Part shown: one piece after another, positions 1 to 8,929 of the stretch
Layout: each line of letters opens with the position of its first letter
Position numbering within the stretch: position 1 is the stretch's first letter
NCBI RefSeq assembly: GCF_004962245.1
Contig: NZ_SUHQ01000008.1
Coordinates: forward strand, 124,001 to 188,000
Direction: 5' to 3'
From: Mesorhizobium sp.
Lineage (GTDB): Bacteria > Pseudomonadota > Alphaproteobacteria > Rhizobiales > Rhizobiaceae
Length of the DNA stretch: 64,000 nucleotides
Notes under the pieces: generated by a model
Told to the model about the DNA's origin: nothing
The model's database searches: none
Seen by the model: only the letters and a program-made list of their open reading frames with translations
Made by a program: the position numbers and the translations under genes

Positions 1-5
1 AGGGG

Positions 6-1223
6 ATGGTCATCATCGGCGCCGGTGAATGCGGCGGACGCGCTGCCTTGGCGCTGCGCGATCTCGGCTATGACGGGCCGGTGACGCTGGTCGGCGACGA
101 GCCGCATCTGCCCTATGAACGGCCGCCGCTGTCGAAAGAGGCGATGGCCGACGATGCGCCCGAGATCAAGGCGATCGCCAGCGACGCGGTCCTGGCCGAG
201 AGATCGATCCGGCATATCCATTCGGTTCAGGCAGTGGCGATCGATCGCGCGGCGCATGGCGTGCACCTGTCGGACGGTTCGGTCCTTCCTTACGATAGGC
301 TTTTGCTGGCAACCGGTTCGATCCCTCGCAAGCTGCCAATGCCCGGCCTCGGCGCGCGCTGCGTGTATCTCCGGACCTTCAACGACGCGTTGGCGATCCG
401 CGCGCATCTCAGCGCCGGAAACCGCATCGCGATTGTCGGCGGCGGCTTCATCGGCCTCGAGCTCGCCACCGCGGCGCGCAGGCTGGGCGCAACGGTCACC
501 GTCATCGAGGCACAGCCGCGCATCCTGATGCGCGGCGTGCCGGCCGAGATCGCCAAAATCATCCACGAGGCGCATGAAGCCGAGGGCGTGAAAATCCTCT
601 GCGGCGACGGCATCGCCGCGATCGCCGACGACGGCGCCGAGGTGCGCATCACGCTTGCCGGCGGACAGGACATCGTCGCCGATCTGGCGGTGATCGGCAT
701 CGGCGCCGTGCCTGTGACCGGACTTGCCGCGGAAGCGGGGCTGGCGATCGACAACGGCATAGCAGTCGATGCCGAGCTTCGTACGGGTGATCCGGATATC
801 TTCGCCGCCGGCGATTGCTGCTCGTTTCCGCTTGCCGTCTACGGCGGCCGGCGCGTGCGGCTGGAAGCCTGGCGCAACGCGCAGGAGCAGGGCGCGCTTG
901 CGGCCAGGAACATGCTGGGCGCCGGCGAGGCCCATGCGGCTGTGCCATGGTTCTGGTCGGATCAGTACGGCCTGACCTTGCAGATCGCCGGGCTGTCGGA
1001 CGAGGGCAGCAAGGTCGTGCGCCGCGACCTCGACGACGGCGCCTTCATCCTGTTCCATCTGGCCGAAGACGGCAGGCTGGTCGCGGCGAGCGGCATCGGC
1101 CCGGGCAATTCGGTCGCCCGCGACATAAGACTGGCCGAGATGCTGATCGCCAGGCGGGCGAAGCCGGCGCCGGAAGCGCTCGGCTCGCAAACGGTCAAGC
1201 TGAAGTCGCTGCTGGCGGCATGA
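6..1223 (+). CDS. FAD/NAD-dependent ferredoxin reductase-like oxidoreductase (5' end probably outside window)
   Basis: A pyridine nucleotide-disulfide oxidoreductase of the rhodocoxin/putidaredoxin reductase type, which passes electrons from NAD(P)H through FAD to a small ferredoxin. Visible: N-terminal FAD Rossmann motif VIIGAGECGG (residues 2-11), the family motif YERPPLSKE (about 37-45), a second Rossmann motif IVGGGFIGLELA (about 143-154) for NAD(P)H, and the FAD-contacting DIFAAGDCC near residue 265. The ATG at base 6 leaves only one residue before the FAD strand and no room for a ribosome site, and the frame is open to the window edge, so the true start is probably upstream. Its ferredoxin or oxygenase partner is not in view. 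Convergent with the antiporter gene downstream. Confidence 0.85.
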   Translation: MVIIGAGECGGRAALALRDLGYDGPVTLVGDEPHLPYERPPLSKEAMADDAPEIKAIASDAVLAERSIRHIHSVQAVAIDRAAHGVHLSDGSVLPYDRLLLATGSIPRKLPMPGLGARCVYLRTFNDALAIRAHLSAGNRIAIVGGGFIGLELATAARRLGATVTVIEAQPRILMRGVPAEIAKIIHEAHEAEGVKILCGDGIAAIADDGAEVRITLAGGQDIVADLAVIGIGAVPVTGLAAEAGLAIDNGIAVDAELRTGDPDIFAAGDCCSFPLAVYGGRRVRLEAWRNAQEQGALAARNMLGAGEAHAAVPWFWSDQYGLTLQIAGLSDEGSKVVRRDLDDGAFILFHLAEDGRLVAASGIGPGNSVARDIRLAEMLIARRAKPAPEALGSQTVKLKSLLAA

Positions 1224-1410
1224 ACCGGCGCGGGCTGCGGGACCATTTGAAAGAAACTGGCCGAATGCTTGTCGTTCTAGATTAGTGGGGGAAGCCTGAC
1301 GCTTGGTACTCGCTTGGCGGAGACGACCCTAAGCGGAAGCTCGTGCGCCCTCGGCCGAATTCATGACGCCGAACGGATGTTGTCATGGCTTATCCGCCCT
1401 TGGTCCAATC

Positions 1411-3207
1411 TCATGGCAATCGAGGTGTTTTCGGCCGGATCGAGTGCGTGGAACCGCTTGCTTTCGGTGCCGCTGCCTCCTGCAGCTCGCGCCGAAATTC
1501 ATCGCGTTTCTCATGGATCGAAGCGATGACCGGTCCTGCCGCCTGCCCCAATCCGATCAGCGCCGCTTCCGACAGCTGCAGGCTGGCCTCGATCGTTTCA
1601 GGCACGGCGTCGGTCACGCCGATCGCATAGAGGTGGCGCGCGTGGCCAGCATCGCGGGCGCGCGAGATGATGACGATGTCCGTTCTCAGCGCACGTACCT
1701 GTCTTACGATTTCGTCGATATCGGTCTGTCCGGCAACCGTTACGATGACGGCTTTGGCGTCCATGAGACCGCAGATCTTCAGGAATTCCGGCTCGGTTGC
1801 GTTGCCATAATAGACCTCTCGCCTGCTTCGCCGGTATGCCGGGACCGCGGCTGCGTCATTGTCCACTGCGATATAGCGATAGCCGTGCCGATCCAGCAGC
1901 GAGCAGACGACCTGCCCAACCCGGCCATGGCCTATGACGATTGCATGTCCGGCGACGCCGCTTGGTGCGACGGTGAGCTCCGGGTCGAGCGCCCTGGGCT
2001 CCTGGAACCTCGGCGTCAGTCGCCGCGCGACCAGACTCAGCGCCGGAATGAGCGTCATCGTGATCGATGTCACCGTCAAGGTGAAGCTCGAGACGTTGGA
2101 ACTGATAATTCCGAGCGTGGTCGCCATGCCAATGCCAACGAATGCGAATTCGCCGCCTGGACCAAGGAGCAGGCCTGTTTCGATCGCTGCAGGCCAGGAC
2201 AAGCGAAAGATCCGGGCGAGGCCGGTGAGCAGGAGGACCTTGAGGCCGATGAGGCCGACGACAGAGGCAAGAAGCCAGAATGGCTCGCGAGCAAGCTCGC
2301 GGACGTCGATATTCATGCCGACGGTAAAAAAGAACACACCAAGCAGCAGCCCCTTGAAAGGACCGGCGGCTGTTTCGATCGCCTTGCGAAATTCGGTCTC
2401 GGCGAGCAGCAGCCCCGCGATGAACGCTCCCAGCGCCATGGACAGCCCGGCCAGCGCGGCCACGACCCCGGTACCGACAATCACAAACAACGTCGCGGCC
2501 ACAAACAATTCAATGGTTCCGGCGGAGGCGACCAATCGGAACAGAGGCCGTAGAAACAGGCGCCCGACGATAGCGATCGCCGCAACGGCAAGCGTAGCAT
2601 TCAAGAGGGTGAACGCGAGATTGGCGGTGACGGAGCTGCTCGCGTCGCCACCCAGAATGGAGACAAAGAGCAGGATCGGAATCACAGCTAGGTCTTGCGC
2701 CAGGAGCACTGCAAAACTGGCTCGGCCGGCAGCCGTGGCAAGCCGGCCCTGGTGGGAAAGCACCTCGATAACAATGGCGGTCGAGGACAAGGCAAGGCAG
2801 GCGCCGAGGATGATCGATACAGTCGGAGAGTTGCCGGCCAGAACTGCGATGCCGCCGATCACAGCGGCGGAAAGGATTATCTGCAAGCTCCCAAGTCCGA
2901 ACGCCAGGCGGCGCATGGTTTTCAAACGTTCGTAGGATAGCTCCATGCCGACAACAAAGAGCAAGAACACCACGCCGAGTTCGGCGATACCGGCAACGTT
3001 TTTGGCATCGACGACGGTGACCCAGTACAAGAACGGAAATGCGTTGATGAGCGAGCCCAAGCCCAGTGGCCCAAGGAGGGCCCCAGCCGCCATGTATCCG
3101 ATCACGGTGCTGAAACCAAAACGCCGCATCAACGGAACAACTATGCCCGCCGTCCCGAGTACGACAAGCGCATCGCTATAGGAATCGATATTGATCGGCG
3201 CTGCCAC
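1411..3207 (-). CDS. Monovalent cation:proton antiporter, CPA2 family, with C-terminal RCK (TrkA-N) domain
   Basis: Inner-membrane K+ or Na+/H+ antiporter of 598 aa, resembling E. coli YbaL and Kef-type proteins. About twelve hydrophobic segments fill residues 10-390, including the conserved core around SSTAIVIEVL and GPGGEFAFVG. A cytoplasmic RCK domain begins at the Rossmann motif VIGHGRVGQVV near residue 410, where NAD(H) binding normally gates transport, followed by a charged tail. The start is GTG, preceded by an AGAGGGA ribosome site. Transported ion and physiological role (K+ efflux, pH or electrophile stress) cannot be told from sequence. It stands alone, convergent with the flavoprotein gene and downstream of the DUF1402 gene. 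Confidence 0.88.
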   Translation of the reverse strand: MAAPINIDSYSDALVVLGTAGIVVPLMRRFGFSTVIGYMAAGALLGPLGLGSLINAFPFLYWVTVVDAKNVAGIAELGVVFLLFVVGMELSYERLKTMRRLAFGLGSLQIILSAAVIGGIAVLAGNSPTVSIILGACLALSSTAIVIEVLSHQGRLATAAGRASFAVLLAQDLAVIPILLFVSILGGDASSSVTANLAFTLLNATLAVAAIAIVGRLFLRPLFRLVASAGTIELFVAATLFVIVGTGVVAALAGLSMALGAFIAGLLLAETEFRKAIETAAGPFKGLLLGVFFFTVGMNIDVRELAREPFWLLASVVGLIGLKVLLLTGLARIFRLSWPAAIETGLLLGPGGEFAFVGIGMATTLGIISSNVSSFTLTVTSITMTLIPALSLVARRLTPRFQEPRALDPELTVAPSGVAGHAIVIGHGRVGQVVCSLLDRHGYRYIAVDNDAAAVPAYRRSRREVYYGNATEPEFLKICGLMDAKAVIVTVAGQTDIDEIVRQVRALRTDIVIISRARDAGHARHLYAIGVTDAVPETIEASLQLSEAALIGLGQAAGPVIASIHEKRDEFRRELQEAAAPKASGSTHSIRPKTPRLP

Positions 3208-3350
3208 TCATCCCTCTGGGTCTGGCTCGATGCACAATTTCCGTACTGGAATACATAGTGTGTGCATAGCCAACAGCTGACCAAGTCGTACGATGAATTC
3301 AATCCTACGCTGCGCCGGGATCGTCAGGCACGAAGCGTCGGATTTCACCG

Positions 3351-4310
3351 CTAGAACAGCGCCTTCAGCTCCGGCAGTTTGTCGTTGACCAGCCAGCCAT
3401 AGTAATTTTCCTCCGGCAGCTTCTCCGGTTCGCCCGCGGCGCGGCGTCTGTCGTTTTCGGCCTTCAGCGCATGGGCGCGCTGTTCCGGATTGCCGACATT
3501 GTAGAGCGTCGATGTGATCCCGGGATTGCCCGATATGTCGAAGCCGGCAATGTCCTTGTAGGCATCGATCGATTTGCGGAGCGCCGCCGCGACATAGGAC
3601 AAAGTGAGGTCGGGATCCATGATGGTCTTGTAGACCGCGTTCGGATCGCCGACGTCGAGCTTCGGCAGGCCGGAAACCTCGTTCACAAGATCGCTCATCT
3701 GCAAGGCGGTCAGCGGATTGAGCTGGCCGAGGCCGAAGGTCTGGCCGGCATAATAGGGCTGGAAGAAGGTGGCGCCGAAGCGGTCGTCGGGAAAGCTCTC
3801 CCCGTCGACGTTCTTGCCGCGAAAGGACTGGTTCCACACCTGCTCGCGGCACGCCCAGAGCGCGTAGCTGTCCGATTTGCCGGCGCATTTCTGGAATTGC
3901 GGCCGCTGCACGAAATCGGTGATGTCCTCGCCGTCATAGGCGAAGGACAGCTTGCTCGACAGATAGGAGATCGCCTTGACGTAATAGGTCTGCAGCCGGT
4001 CGTAGGCATCGACATTGTAGGTGTGCTCGCCGACGATGGCGCCGACGATATGCATCGGGTCGATGCCATAGGTCGCCGCTGCTTGTTCGATCTTGCCGCG
4101 AAGATCGGCGTCGTTCTGCAGCAGCGCATAGACCTTGCGGTATTTCGCCTGGAAGGTGGTGTTGGTGGCCTGGGTGCGCCGGCTCGAGGCGCCCGGTATG
4201 TTGGGCTGCTCGGCATTGCGGTTGCCTGGCGGCACCATCGTCGCCGCTTGCGCGGCGACCATGGCTGTCGCCAGCGTCAGCCCGAGAATGACGAGGATCA
4301 GTTTTTTCAT
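3351..4310 (-). CDS. DUF1402 family secreted protein, possible lysozyme-like fold
   Basis: 319 aa protein starting at MKKLILVILG, which with the following alanine-rich stretch forms a Sec signal peptide (cleavage near residue 22). DUF1402 is, as far as I know, a family of unknown function largely confined to Rhizobiales. The mature protein shows three motifs in the order found in goose-type lysozyme/soluble lytic transglycosylase folds: GIDPMHIVGAIVGEHTYN with candidate catalytic Glu95, FGLGQLNP (193-198) like the GLMQ motif, and TLYNVGNP (268-275) like AYNAG. I therefore infer a periplasmic peptidoglycan-related role, unproven. A longer in-frame start at 4382 would bury the signal peptide and was rejected. 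A strong hairpin lies about 20 nt upstream. Ends 143 nt before the antiporter gene. Confidence 0.8.
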   Translation of the reverse strand: MKKLILVILGLTLATAMVAAQAATMVPPGNRNAEQPNIPGASSRRTQATNTTFQAKYRKVYALLQNDADLRGKIEQAAATYGIDPMHIVGAIVGEHTYNVDAYDRLQTYYVKAISYLSSKLSFAYDGEDITDFVQRPQFQKCAGKSDSYALWACREQVWNQSFRGKNVDGESFPDDRFGATFFQPYYAGQTFGLGQLNPLTALQMSDLVNEVSGLPKLDVGDPNAVYKTIMDPDLTLSYVAAALRKSIDAYKDIAGFDISGNPGITSTLYNVGNPEQRAHALKAENDRRRAAGEPEKLPEENYYGWLVNDKLPELKALF

Positions 4311-4328
4311 GCGCCGCCGCCTATAACA

Positions 4329-4367
4329 GCGCATGACCCCCGGAATCAATTTTCGGGGGTCATGCGC
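4329..4367. other. Perfect 14-bp inverted repeat between hslU and the DUF1402 gene
   Basis: Arms 4329-4342 and 4354-4367 (GCGCATGACCCCCG and its exact complement) flank an 11-nt loop. The element sits between the stop of hslU and the start of the DUF1402 gene, both read leftward. It could end the hslV-hslU transcript, though no clear U-tract follows on the minus strand, or fold in the DUF1402 5' leader. The flanking word GGAATCAATT occurs in the loop and again just after the right arm. Confidence 0.6.
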
Positions 4368-4577
4368 GGAATCAATTGCCACGGCGTCCTTTGCACATCC
4401 AAAGGCTGCGCGGTGCCGTAGTTGCCGGGCAAACTAGGTAAAGCTCCAGGTCGAGTCGAGAGCCCCTTCGCCTGCCGAGACAAAAGGTGGCCATATGCTT
4501 CCATTTGGCCACACGTTGCAGAATCTCCGGGCGGGATCTCCGCCCGCCCTGCACCGAAATTGCCCGGCGCCGTCGTC

Positions 4578-5891
4578 TTACAGGATGAAACGCGACAAAT
4601 CCGTGTTTCTGGACAGGTCGCCGACATGCTTCTCCACATAGGCAGCGTCGACCGTCACCGACGTGCCGTGGCGGTCCGGCGCGTCATAGGAGATCTCGTC
4701 CAGCACCCGCTCCATCACCGTCTGCAGCCGCCTGGCGCCGATGTTCTCGACGCTGGCGTTGAGATCGACGGCGATGCCGGCCAGCGAATCGATGGCGTCG
4801 TCGGTGAAGACGAGATCGACGCCCTCTGTCTTCATCAGAGCGATGTACTGTTTGATCAGGCTGGCCTCGGTCTCGGTCAGGATGCGGACGAAATCGTCCT
4901 TCTCCAGCGCACGCAGCTCGACGCGGATCGGCAGACGGCCCTGCAGTTCGGGCAGCAGGTCGGACGGCTTGGCAACGTGGAACGCACCCGATGCGATGAA
5001 CAGGATGTGGTCCGTCTTCACCGGTCCGTATTTGGTCGCGACCGTGGTGCCCTCGACCAGCGGCAGCAGGTCGCGCTGCACGCCTTCGCGGGAAACGCCG
5101 GCGCCCATGCCACCCTCGCGCGAGGCGATCTTGTCGATCTCGTCGAGGAAGACGATGCCGTCGTTTTCGGTCGATTCGAGCGCCCTGCGCACCACCTCGT
5201 CCTGGTCGAGCAGCTTGTCGGACTCGTCGCCGACCAGCAGCGCGTAGGATTCCTTCACCGTGGTCTTGCGCGTCTTGGTCTTCTGGCCGCCCATCGCTTT
5301 CGACAGCATGTCGTTGATGTTCAGCACGCCGATGTTGGCGCCCGGCATGCCGGGGATCTCGAAGCCGGGCATGCCGCCGGTGCCGGTGTCGCTCACTTCG
5401 ATCTCGATTTCCTTGTCGTCGAGCTCGCCGTCGCGCAGCTTCTTGCGGAAACTGTCGCGCGTGGCCGGGCTCGCCGTCTTGCCGACGAGCGCTTCCAGCA
5501 CACGTTCCTCGGCATTGATATGGGCCCGCGCCTTGACATCCTCGCGCATCTTTTCGCGCACCAGCCCGATGGCGATCTCGACCAGGTCGCGGATGATCTG
5601 CTCGACGTCGCGGCCGACATAGCCGACCTCGGTGAACTTGGTCGCCTCGACCTTGACGAACGGCGCACCGGCAAGGCGTGCCAGGCGGCGCGAGATCTCG
5701 GTCTTGCCGACGCCGGTCGGGCCGATCATCAGGATGTTCTTCGGCATCACCTCCTCGCGCATCTGGCCTTCGAGCTGCTGGCGGCGCCAGCGGTTGCGCA
5801 AGGCGATGGCCACGGCGCGCTTGGCATCCTTCTGGCCGATGATGAAGCGATCGAGTTCCGAAACGATTTCGCGGGGCGAGAATGTGCTCAT
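4578..5891 (-). CDS. hslU: ATP-dependent protease HslUV, ATPase/unfoldase subunit HslU
   Basis: AAA+ unfoldase that feeds substrates to the HslV peptidase in the cytoplasm. 437 aa, normal for the family. Walker A GPTGVGKT is at 57-64, the pore-loop motif GYVGRD near residue 90, Walker [13 protein letters not shown] in the middle, and the C-terminus ends DLSRFIL, the tail that docks into HslV. The ATG at 5891 ([10 protein letters not shown]) was chosen over an in-frame GTG five codons upstream because it matches the usual N-terminus. It is the last gene of the unit hslV-GNAT-DUF2585-hslU, 4 nt after the DUF2585 gene. Confidence 0.97.
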   Translation of the reverse strand: MSTFSPREIVSELDRFIIGQKDAKRAVAIALRNRWRRQQLEGQMREEVMPKNILMIGPTGVGKTEISRRLARLAGAPFVKVEATKFTEVGYVGRDVEQIIRDLVEIAIGLVREKMREDVKARAHINAEERVLEALVGKTASPATRDSFRKKLRDGELDDKEIEIEVSDTGTGGMPGFEIPGMPGANIGVLNINDMLSKAMGGQKTKTRKTTVKESYALLVGDESDKLLDQDEVVRRALESTENDGIVFLDEIDKIASREGGMGAGVSREGVQRDLLPLVEGTTVATKYGPVKTDHILFIASGAFHVAKPSDLLPELQGRLPIRVELRALEKDDFVRILTETEASLIKQYIALMKTEGVDLVFTDDAIDSLAGIAVDLNASVENIGARRLQTVMERVLDEISYDAPDRHGTSVTVDAAYVEKHVGDLSRNTDLSRFIL

Positions 5892-5895
5892 ATCA

Positions 5896-6495
5896 CTAAA
5901 TTCCACTTTGCCACTGCCGGATGGACTCGAACGGATGCAGCAGCATGATCACGTTGAGCGTCAGATTGTCCCTGATGATGTAGCCGACACCGAATTCGAA
6001 GATGAGGGCGAGGGTCACGATCACCCATATAGGAAGCTTGCGCGCCATCACAAATCCCAGCACCATCGCCAGCGTGTCCGCCACCGAATTGATGATGCTG
6101 TCGCCGTAGTAATCCAGGGAAATTGTGCCGGCGCGATAGCGCTCGATGATCAAAGGGCTGTTCTCGAGAAGCTCCCAGCCACCCTCTATGACAACCGCGA
6201 ATGCTAGCCTGAGCCCGATCGGCGAGCGTGGGAACAGAAACCACGCCAGCGCATAGAACAGGAAGCCGTGGATGATGTGCGAGAATGTGTACCAGTCGGA
6301 GATATGCTGGGAATTTTCCGAGCTCTGCACGATGCCGTGCCATAGCTTGACATAGCCGCAGGTGCAGATCGGGGTTCGTCCCATGGCGTAGAGGGCCACG
6401 GCTTGTAAGATGACCAGGCCGAGGACGAGCAGAAGCCCCATCCGCCAGCTGTCTTCATAGGCCGAGACGGTCTTGTCGGCGCCGGTTGTGCTCAT
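5896..6495 (-). CDS. DUF2585 (UPF0314) family membrane protein
   Basis: 199 aa integral membrane protein with about five hydrophobic segments (around residues 20-40, 75-95, 100-115, 140-160, 165-185). It carries a short Cys motif after the first segment (TPICTCGY) and a conserved acidic stretch [11 protein letters not shown], and the C-terminal half holds [13 protein letters not shown]. It belongs to UPF0314/DUF2585, conserved in Rhizobiales at this locus; function unknown. The ATG at 6495 ([10 protein letters not shown]) was chosen because the longer open frame simply reads through the 15-bp repeats of the neighbouring acetyltransferase gene. Spacing is 4 nt on each side, so it is certainly cotranscribed with hslU. 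Confidence 0.85.
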   Translation of the reverse strand: MSTTGADKTVSAYEDSWRMGLLLVLGLVILQAVALYAMGRTPICTCGYVKLWHGIVQSSENSQHISDWYTFSHIIHGFLFYALAWFLFPRSPIGLRLAFAVVIEGGWELLENSPLIIERYRAGTISLDYYGDSIINSVADTLAMVLGFVMARKLPIWVIVTLALIFEFGVGYIIRDNLTLNVIMLLHPFESIRQWQSGI

Positions 6496-6499
6496 GCTG

Positions 6500-7087
6500 T
6501 TACTGCCCCTCTTCGATGTCGTCCTCTTCGGCATCGCCCTCTCTGGCATCGCCCTCTTTGGCATCGCCCTCTTTGGCATCGCCCTCTTTGGCATCGATTG
6601 CCATCAGCACGGCGTCGCCATATTCCGACTGCCTGCGACCGATAGCCCGGAAACCGGCCTTTTCATAGGCGCGGATGGCTCGTCCGTTTGCCGGATCCGG
6701 ATCGATGATGACGCGCGGCGCCCCTTCCTCGAACAGCTGCTCCACGAACTGCCGGACAATTGCCGATCCGTGGCCGCGTCCCACAAGCTCAGGCCTGCCG
6801 ATCGACAGATCGATACCGAGCGTGCCGAACGGCTGGTCGCTATAGGGATGACCGTCCTCAAGATGCGGGTCGTAGCTCTGCATGTAGCCGATCGGCTCGC
6901 CGTCGAGCTCGACGATCAGCGGTTCGACGGAAATGCTGTCGATGTGCTCGCGGATTTGCGCGATCTCGCTCTCGGGATCATCCCACCACTCCGCGACATG
7001 CGGCTCGGCCAGCCATGCCGCGATCATCGGCAGGTCCGCCTCCGTCACCGGCCGAAAATCATACAGCACGGCTGGGTCAGCCGGCAT
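6500..7087 (-). CDS. GNAT-family N-acetyltransferase with repetitive acidic tail
   Basis: 195 aa acetyltransferase of the GNAT superfamily, closest in style to the aminoglycoside 6'-N-acetyltransferase/IucB group (opening [14 protein letters not shown]; acetyl-CoA loop with [11 protein letters not shown]; final [14 protein letters not shown]). The substrate cannot be told; resistance activity should not be assumed. The last 35 residues are an in-frame run of (K/R)EGDA pentapeptides encoded by four copies of a 15-bp repeat, followed by a very acidic end, probably disordered. The start at 7087 lies inside the end of hslV (11-bp overlap), which implies translational coupling. It separates hslV from hslU together with the DUF2585 gene. 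Confidence 0.85.
   Translation of the reverse strand: MPADPAVLYDFRPVTEADLPMIAAWLAEPHVAEWWDDPESEIAQIREHIDSISVEPLIVELDGEPIGYMQSYDPHLEDGHPYSDQPFGTLGIDLSIGRPELVGRGHGSAIVRQFVEQLFEEGAPRVIIDPDPANGRAIRAYEKAGFRAIGRRQSEYGDAVLMAIDAKEGDAKEGDAKEGDAREGDAEEDDIEEGQ
6530..6589 (-). repeat. Four tandem copies of a 15-bp coding repeat
   Basis: Units at 6530-6544, 6545-6559, 6560-6574 and 6575-6589 read GGCATCGCCCTCTTT on the plus strand; three are identical and the first differs in one base. On the minus strand they encode (K/R)EGDA, so gain or loss of units changes the acetyltransferase tail by five residues without a frameshift. Confidence 0.9.
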
Positions 7088-7628
7088 CGAGCGTTTCGAT
7101 GACGAAGTTGTTGTTGGTGTAGACGCAAATGTCGGAGGCGATCTGCATCGCCTTGCGGGCGATCTCCTCGGCATCCTTGTCGGAATCCATCAAGGCGCGC
7201 GCCGCGGCCAGCGCGTAGTTGCCGCCCGAACCGATCGCCATGACGCCATGTTCGGGTTCGAGCACGTCGCCGGTGCCGGTCAGCGCCAGCGAGACCGACT
7301 TGTCGGCAACCAGCATCATCGCTTCCAGCCGGCGCAGATAGCGGTCGGTGCGCCAGTCCTTGGCGAGCTCGACGCAGGCCCGCGTCAATTGATCCGGATA
7401 TTGTTCGAGCTTGGCTTCCAGCCGCTCCAGAAGGGTGAAGGCATCGGCGGTGGCGCCGGCGAAACCGGCGATGACGCTGCCGCCCTTGCCGATGCGGCGA
7501 ACCTTCCTGGCGTTGCCTTTCATGATGGTCTGGCCGAGACTGACCTGGCCGTCGCCGGCGATCACCACCTTGCTGCCCTTGCGCACCGTCACGATGGTCG
7601 TGGCGTGCATGGTCAGTTCATCAGACAT
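7077..7628 (-). CDS. hslV: ATP-dependent protease HslUV, peptidase subunit HslV
   Basis: Threonine peptidase of the proteasome-like HslUV complex; HslV forms a double hexamer capped by HslU. 183 aa, typical. A nine-residue propeptide precedes TTIVTVRKG; Thr10 becomes the N-terminal nucleophile after processing. Other family blocks are present: [30 protein letters not shown] and [16 protein letters not shown]. First gene of the four-gene minus-strand unit; the divergent hisB gene starts 219 nt away, so both promoters lie in that gap. I could not identify a convincing heat-shock promoter there. Confidence 0.97.
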   Translation of the reverse strand: MSDELTMHATTIVTVRKGSKVVIAGDGQVSLGQTIMKGNARKVRRIGKGGSVIAGFAGATADAFTLLERLEAKLEQYPDQLTRACVELAKDWRTDRYLRRLEAMMLVADKSVSLALTGTGDVLEPEHGVMAIGSGGNYALAAARALMDSDKDAEEIARKAMQIASDICVYTNNNFVIETLDAG

Positions 7629-7847
7629 TTTGTGCTCCGATCAGCACCGATCCCGAAGGCGATTGGCGCGTTACGAGTGGACTTGATCGGCCATATGTAT
7701 GCATAGGTCCGATGATTGCAAACCGGTCATCCGCCGGGCTCGATACCGCTTGGCATGGCAACTGGCAATCGCCGGATCATGCTGCTAGAAGGCTCTCGTT
7801 TTCAAGCACATGAACGCTTGGAGTGAACTCTGGACAAGGATGAGGTC

Positions 7848-8447
7848 ATGCCGCCCCGTTCCGCCGAAGCAAGCCGCAAGACCAGGGAAACCGATATCTC
7901 CGTATCGGTCCAGGTCGACGGCTCGGGAAAATCCGATATTACGACGGGCGTCGGCTTCTTCGACCATATGCTGGACCAGCTTTCGCGCCATTCGCTGATC
8001 GACATGACGGTCAAGGCCAAGGGCGATCTGCACATAGACGACCACCACACCGTCGAGGACACCGGCATCGCGCTCGGCCAGGCGCTGGCCAAGGCGCTGG
8101 GCGAGCGGCGCGGCATCATGCGCTATGCCTCGGTCGACCTCGCCATGGACGAGACGCTGACACGCGCGGCGATCGACGTCTCCGGCCGCCCCTTCCTCGT
8201 CTGGAACGTTGGGTTCTCGTCGCCGAAGATCGGCACGTTCGACACCGAACTGGTGCGCGAATTCTTCCAGGCCTTGGCGCAGAATGCCGGCATCACATTG
8301 CATGTCACCAACCACTACGGCGCCAACAATCACCACATCGCCGAGACCTGCTTCAAGGCTGTGGCCCGCGCGCTGCGCTTCGCGCTTGAAAGCGACCCGC
8401 GCCAGCCGGACGCGGTTCCTTCCACCAAGGGATCTCTGAAGGGATAG
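7848..8447 (+). CDS. hisB: Imidazoleglycerol-phosphate dehydratase
   Basis: Step six of histidine synthesis: converts imidazoleglycerol phosphate to imidazoleacetol phosphate. 199 aa monofunctional form without the phosphatase domain found in enterobacteria. Metal-binding motifs are visible: [23 protein letters not shown] and the second copy [16 protein letters not shown], the duplicated His/Glu pattern that coordinates Mn2+. First gene of the plus-strand his operon; the DUF2628 gene begins 4 nt after its stop. Confidence 0.97.
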   Translation: MPPRSAEASRKTRETDISVSVQVDGSGKSDITTGVGFFDHMLDQLSRHSLIDMTVKAKGDLHIDDHHTVEDTGIALGQALAKALGERRGIMRYASVDLAMDETLTRAAIDVSGRPFLVWNVGFSSPKIGTFDTELVREFFQALAQNAGITLHVTNHYGANNHHIAETCFKAVARALRFALESDPRQPDAVPSTKGSLKG

Positions 8448-8451
8448 CCTG

Positions 8452-8928
8452 ATGGCCATCTACGTCGTGATGGAACCGCCGGGCCACGGCGAAAAGCCTG
8501 ACACAACGACCTTTGTCCGTGATGGGTTTTCCTGGCTCGGCTTCCTGGTGCCGCCGCTGTGGCTGCTCTGGCACCGGTTGTGGGTCGAGGCAGCACTGGC
8601 CTTTGTCGCCATGGCGGTTCTTTCGGTGCTTGCCGAAAGACTGAACCTTGGGCTGGCCGGCTCGCTTTTGTCGCTGCTGGTATCGCTCTATGTCGGGCTG
8701 GAAGGGCAGGCCTTGCGGATTGCCGCACTGCGCCGCCGTGGCTGGCATGAATGGGGCGTCGTCGAGGCCGACAGGCTCGACGACGCCGATACGCGCTACA
8801 TGCTTGAAGCCGAAGCGCACCCGGATGAGCAAGCGCCCGCGCAACGCATCGTTCCGGACGCAGCCCTTGCCCGGCCGTCGCAGACGGGCATGGCGCTGGG
8901 GCTGACCCATACGCCGGGGAGGCCCTGA
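8452..8928 (+). CDS. DUF2628 domain-containing small membrane protein
   Basis: 158 aa. After a conserved opening ([11 protein letters not shown]) there is a block with [19 protein letters not shown], then two or three hydrophobic segments (residues about 25-45, 46-62, 65-85), a basic loop ([10 protein letters not shown]) and a polar C-terminus. DUF2628 proteins occur inside his operons of many Rhizobiales, but their role is unknown; nothing suggests catalysis. It lies 4 nt after hisB and one base before hisH, so it is cotranscribed and probably translationally coupled. Confidence 0.82.
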   Translation: MAIYVVMEPPGHGEKPDTTTFVRDGFSWLGFLVPPLWLLWHRLWVEAALAFVAMAVLSVLAERLNLGLAGSLLSLLVSLYVGLEGQALRIAALRRRGWHEWGVVEADRLDDADTRYMLEAEAHPDEQAPAQRIVPDAALARPSQTGMALGLTHTPGRP

Positions 8929-8929
8929 C

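Noticed and set aside
1224-1410. Possible gene or terminator in the gap after the flavoprotein gene
   Set aside because: Only short frames without ribosome sites and no stable stem with a T-run.
6496-6594. N-terminal extension of the DUF2585 protein with MPKRA repeats
   Set aside because: The extension only reads the acetyltransferase tail repeats in another frame; the ATG at 6495 fits the family.
7780-7810. Heat-shock-like -35 element CTTGAA (minus strand, 7801-7806) upstream of hslV
   Set aside because: No convincing -10 at the right spacing, and it is about 170 nt from the start; too weak to report as a promoter.
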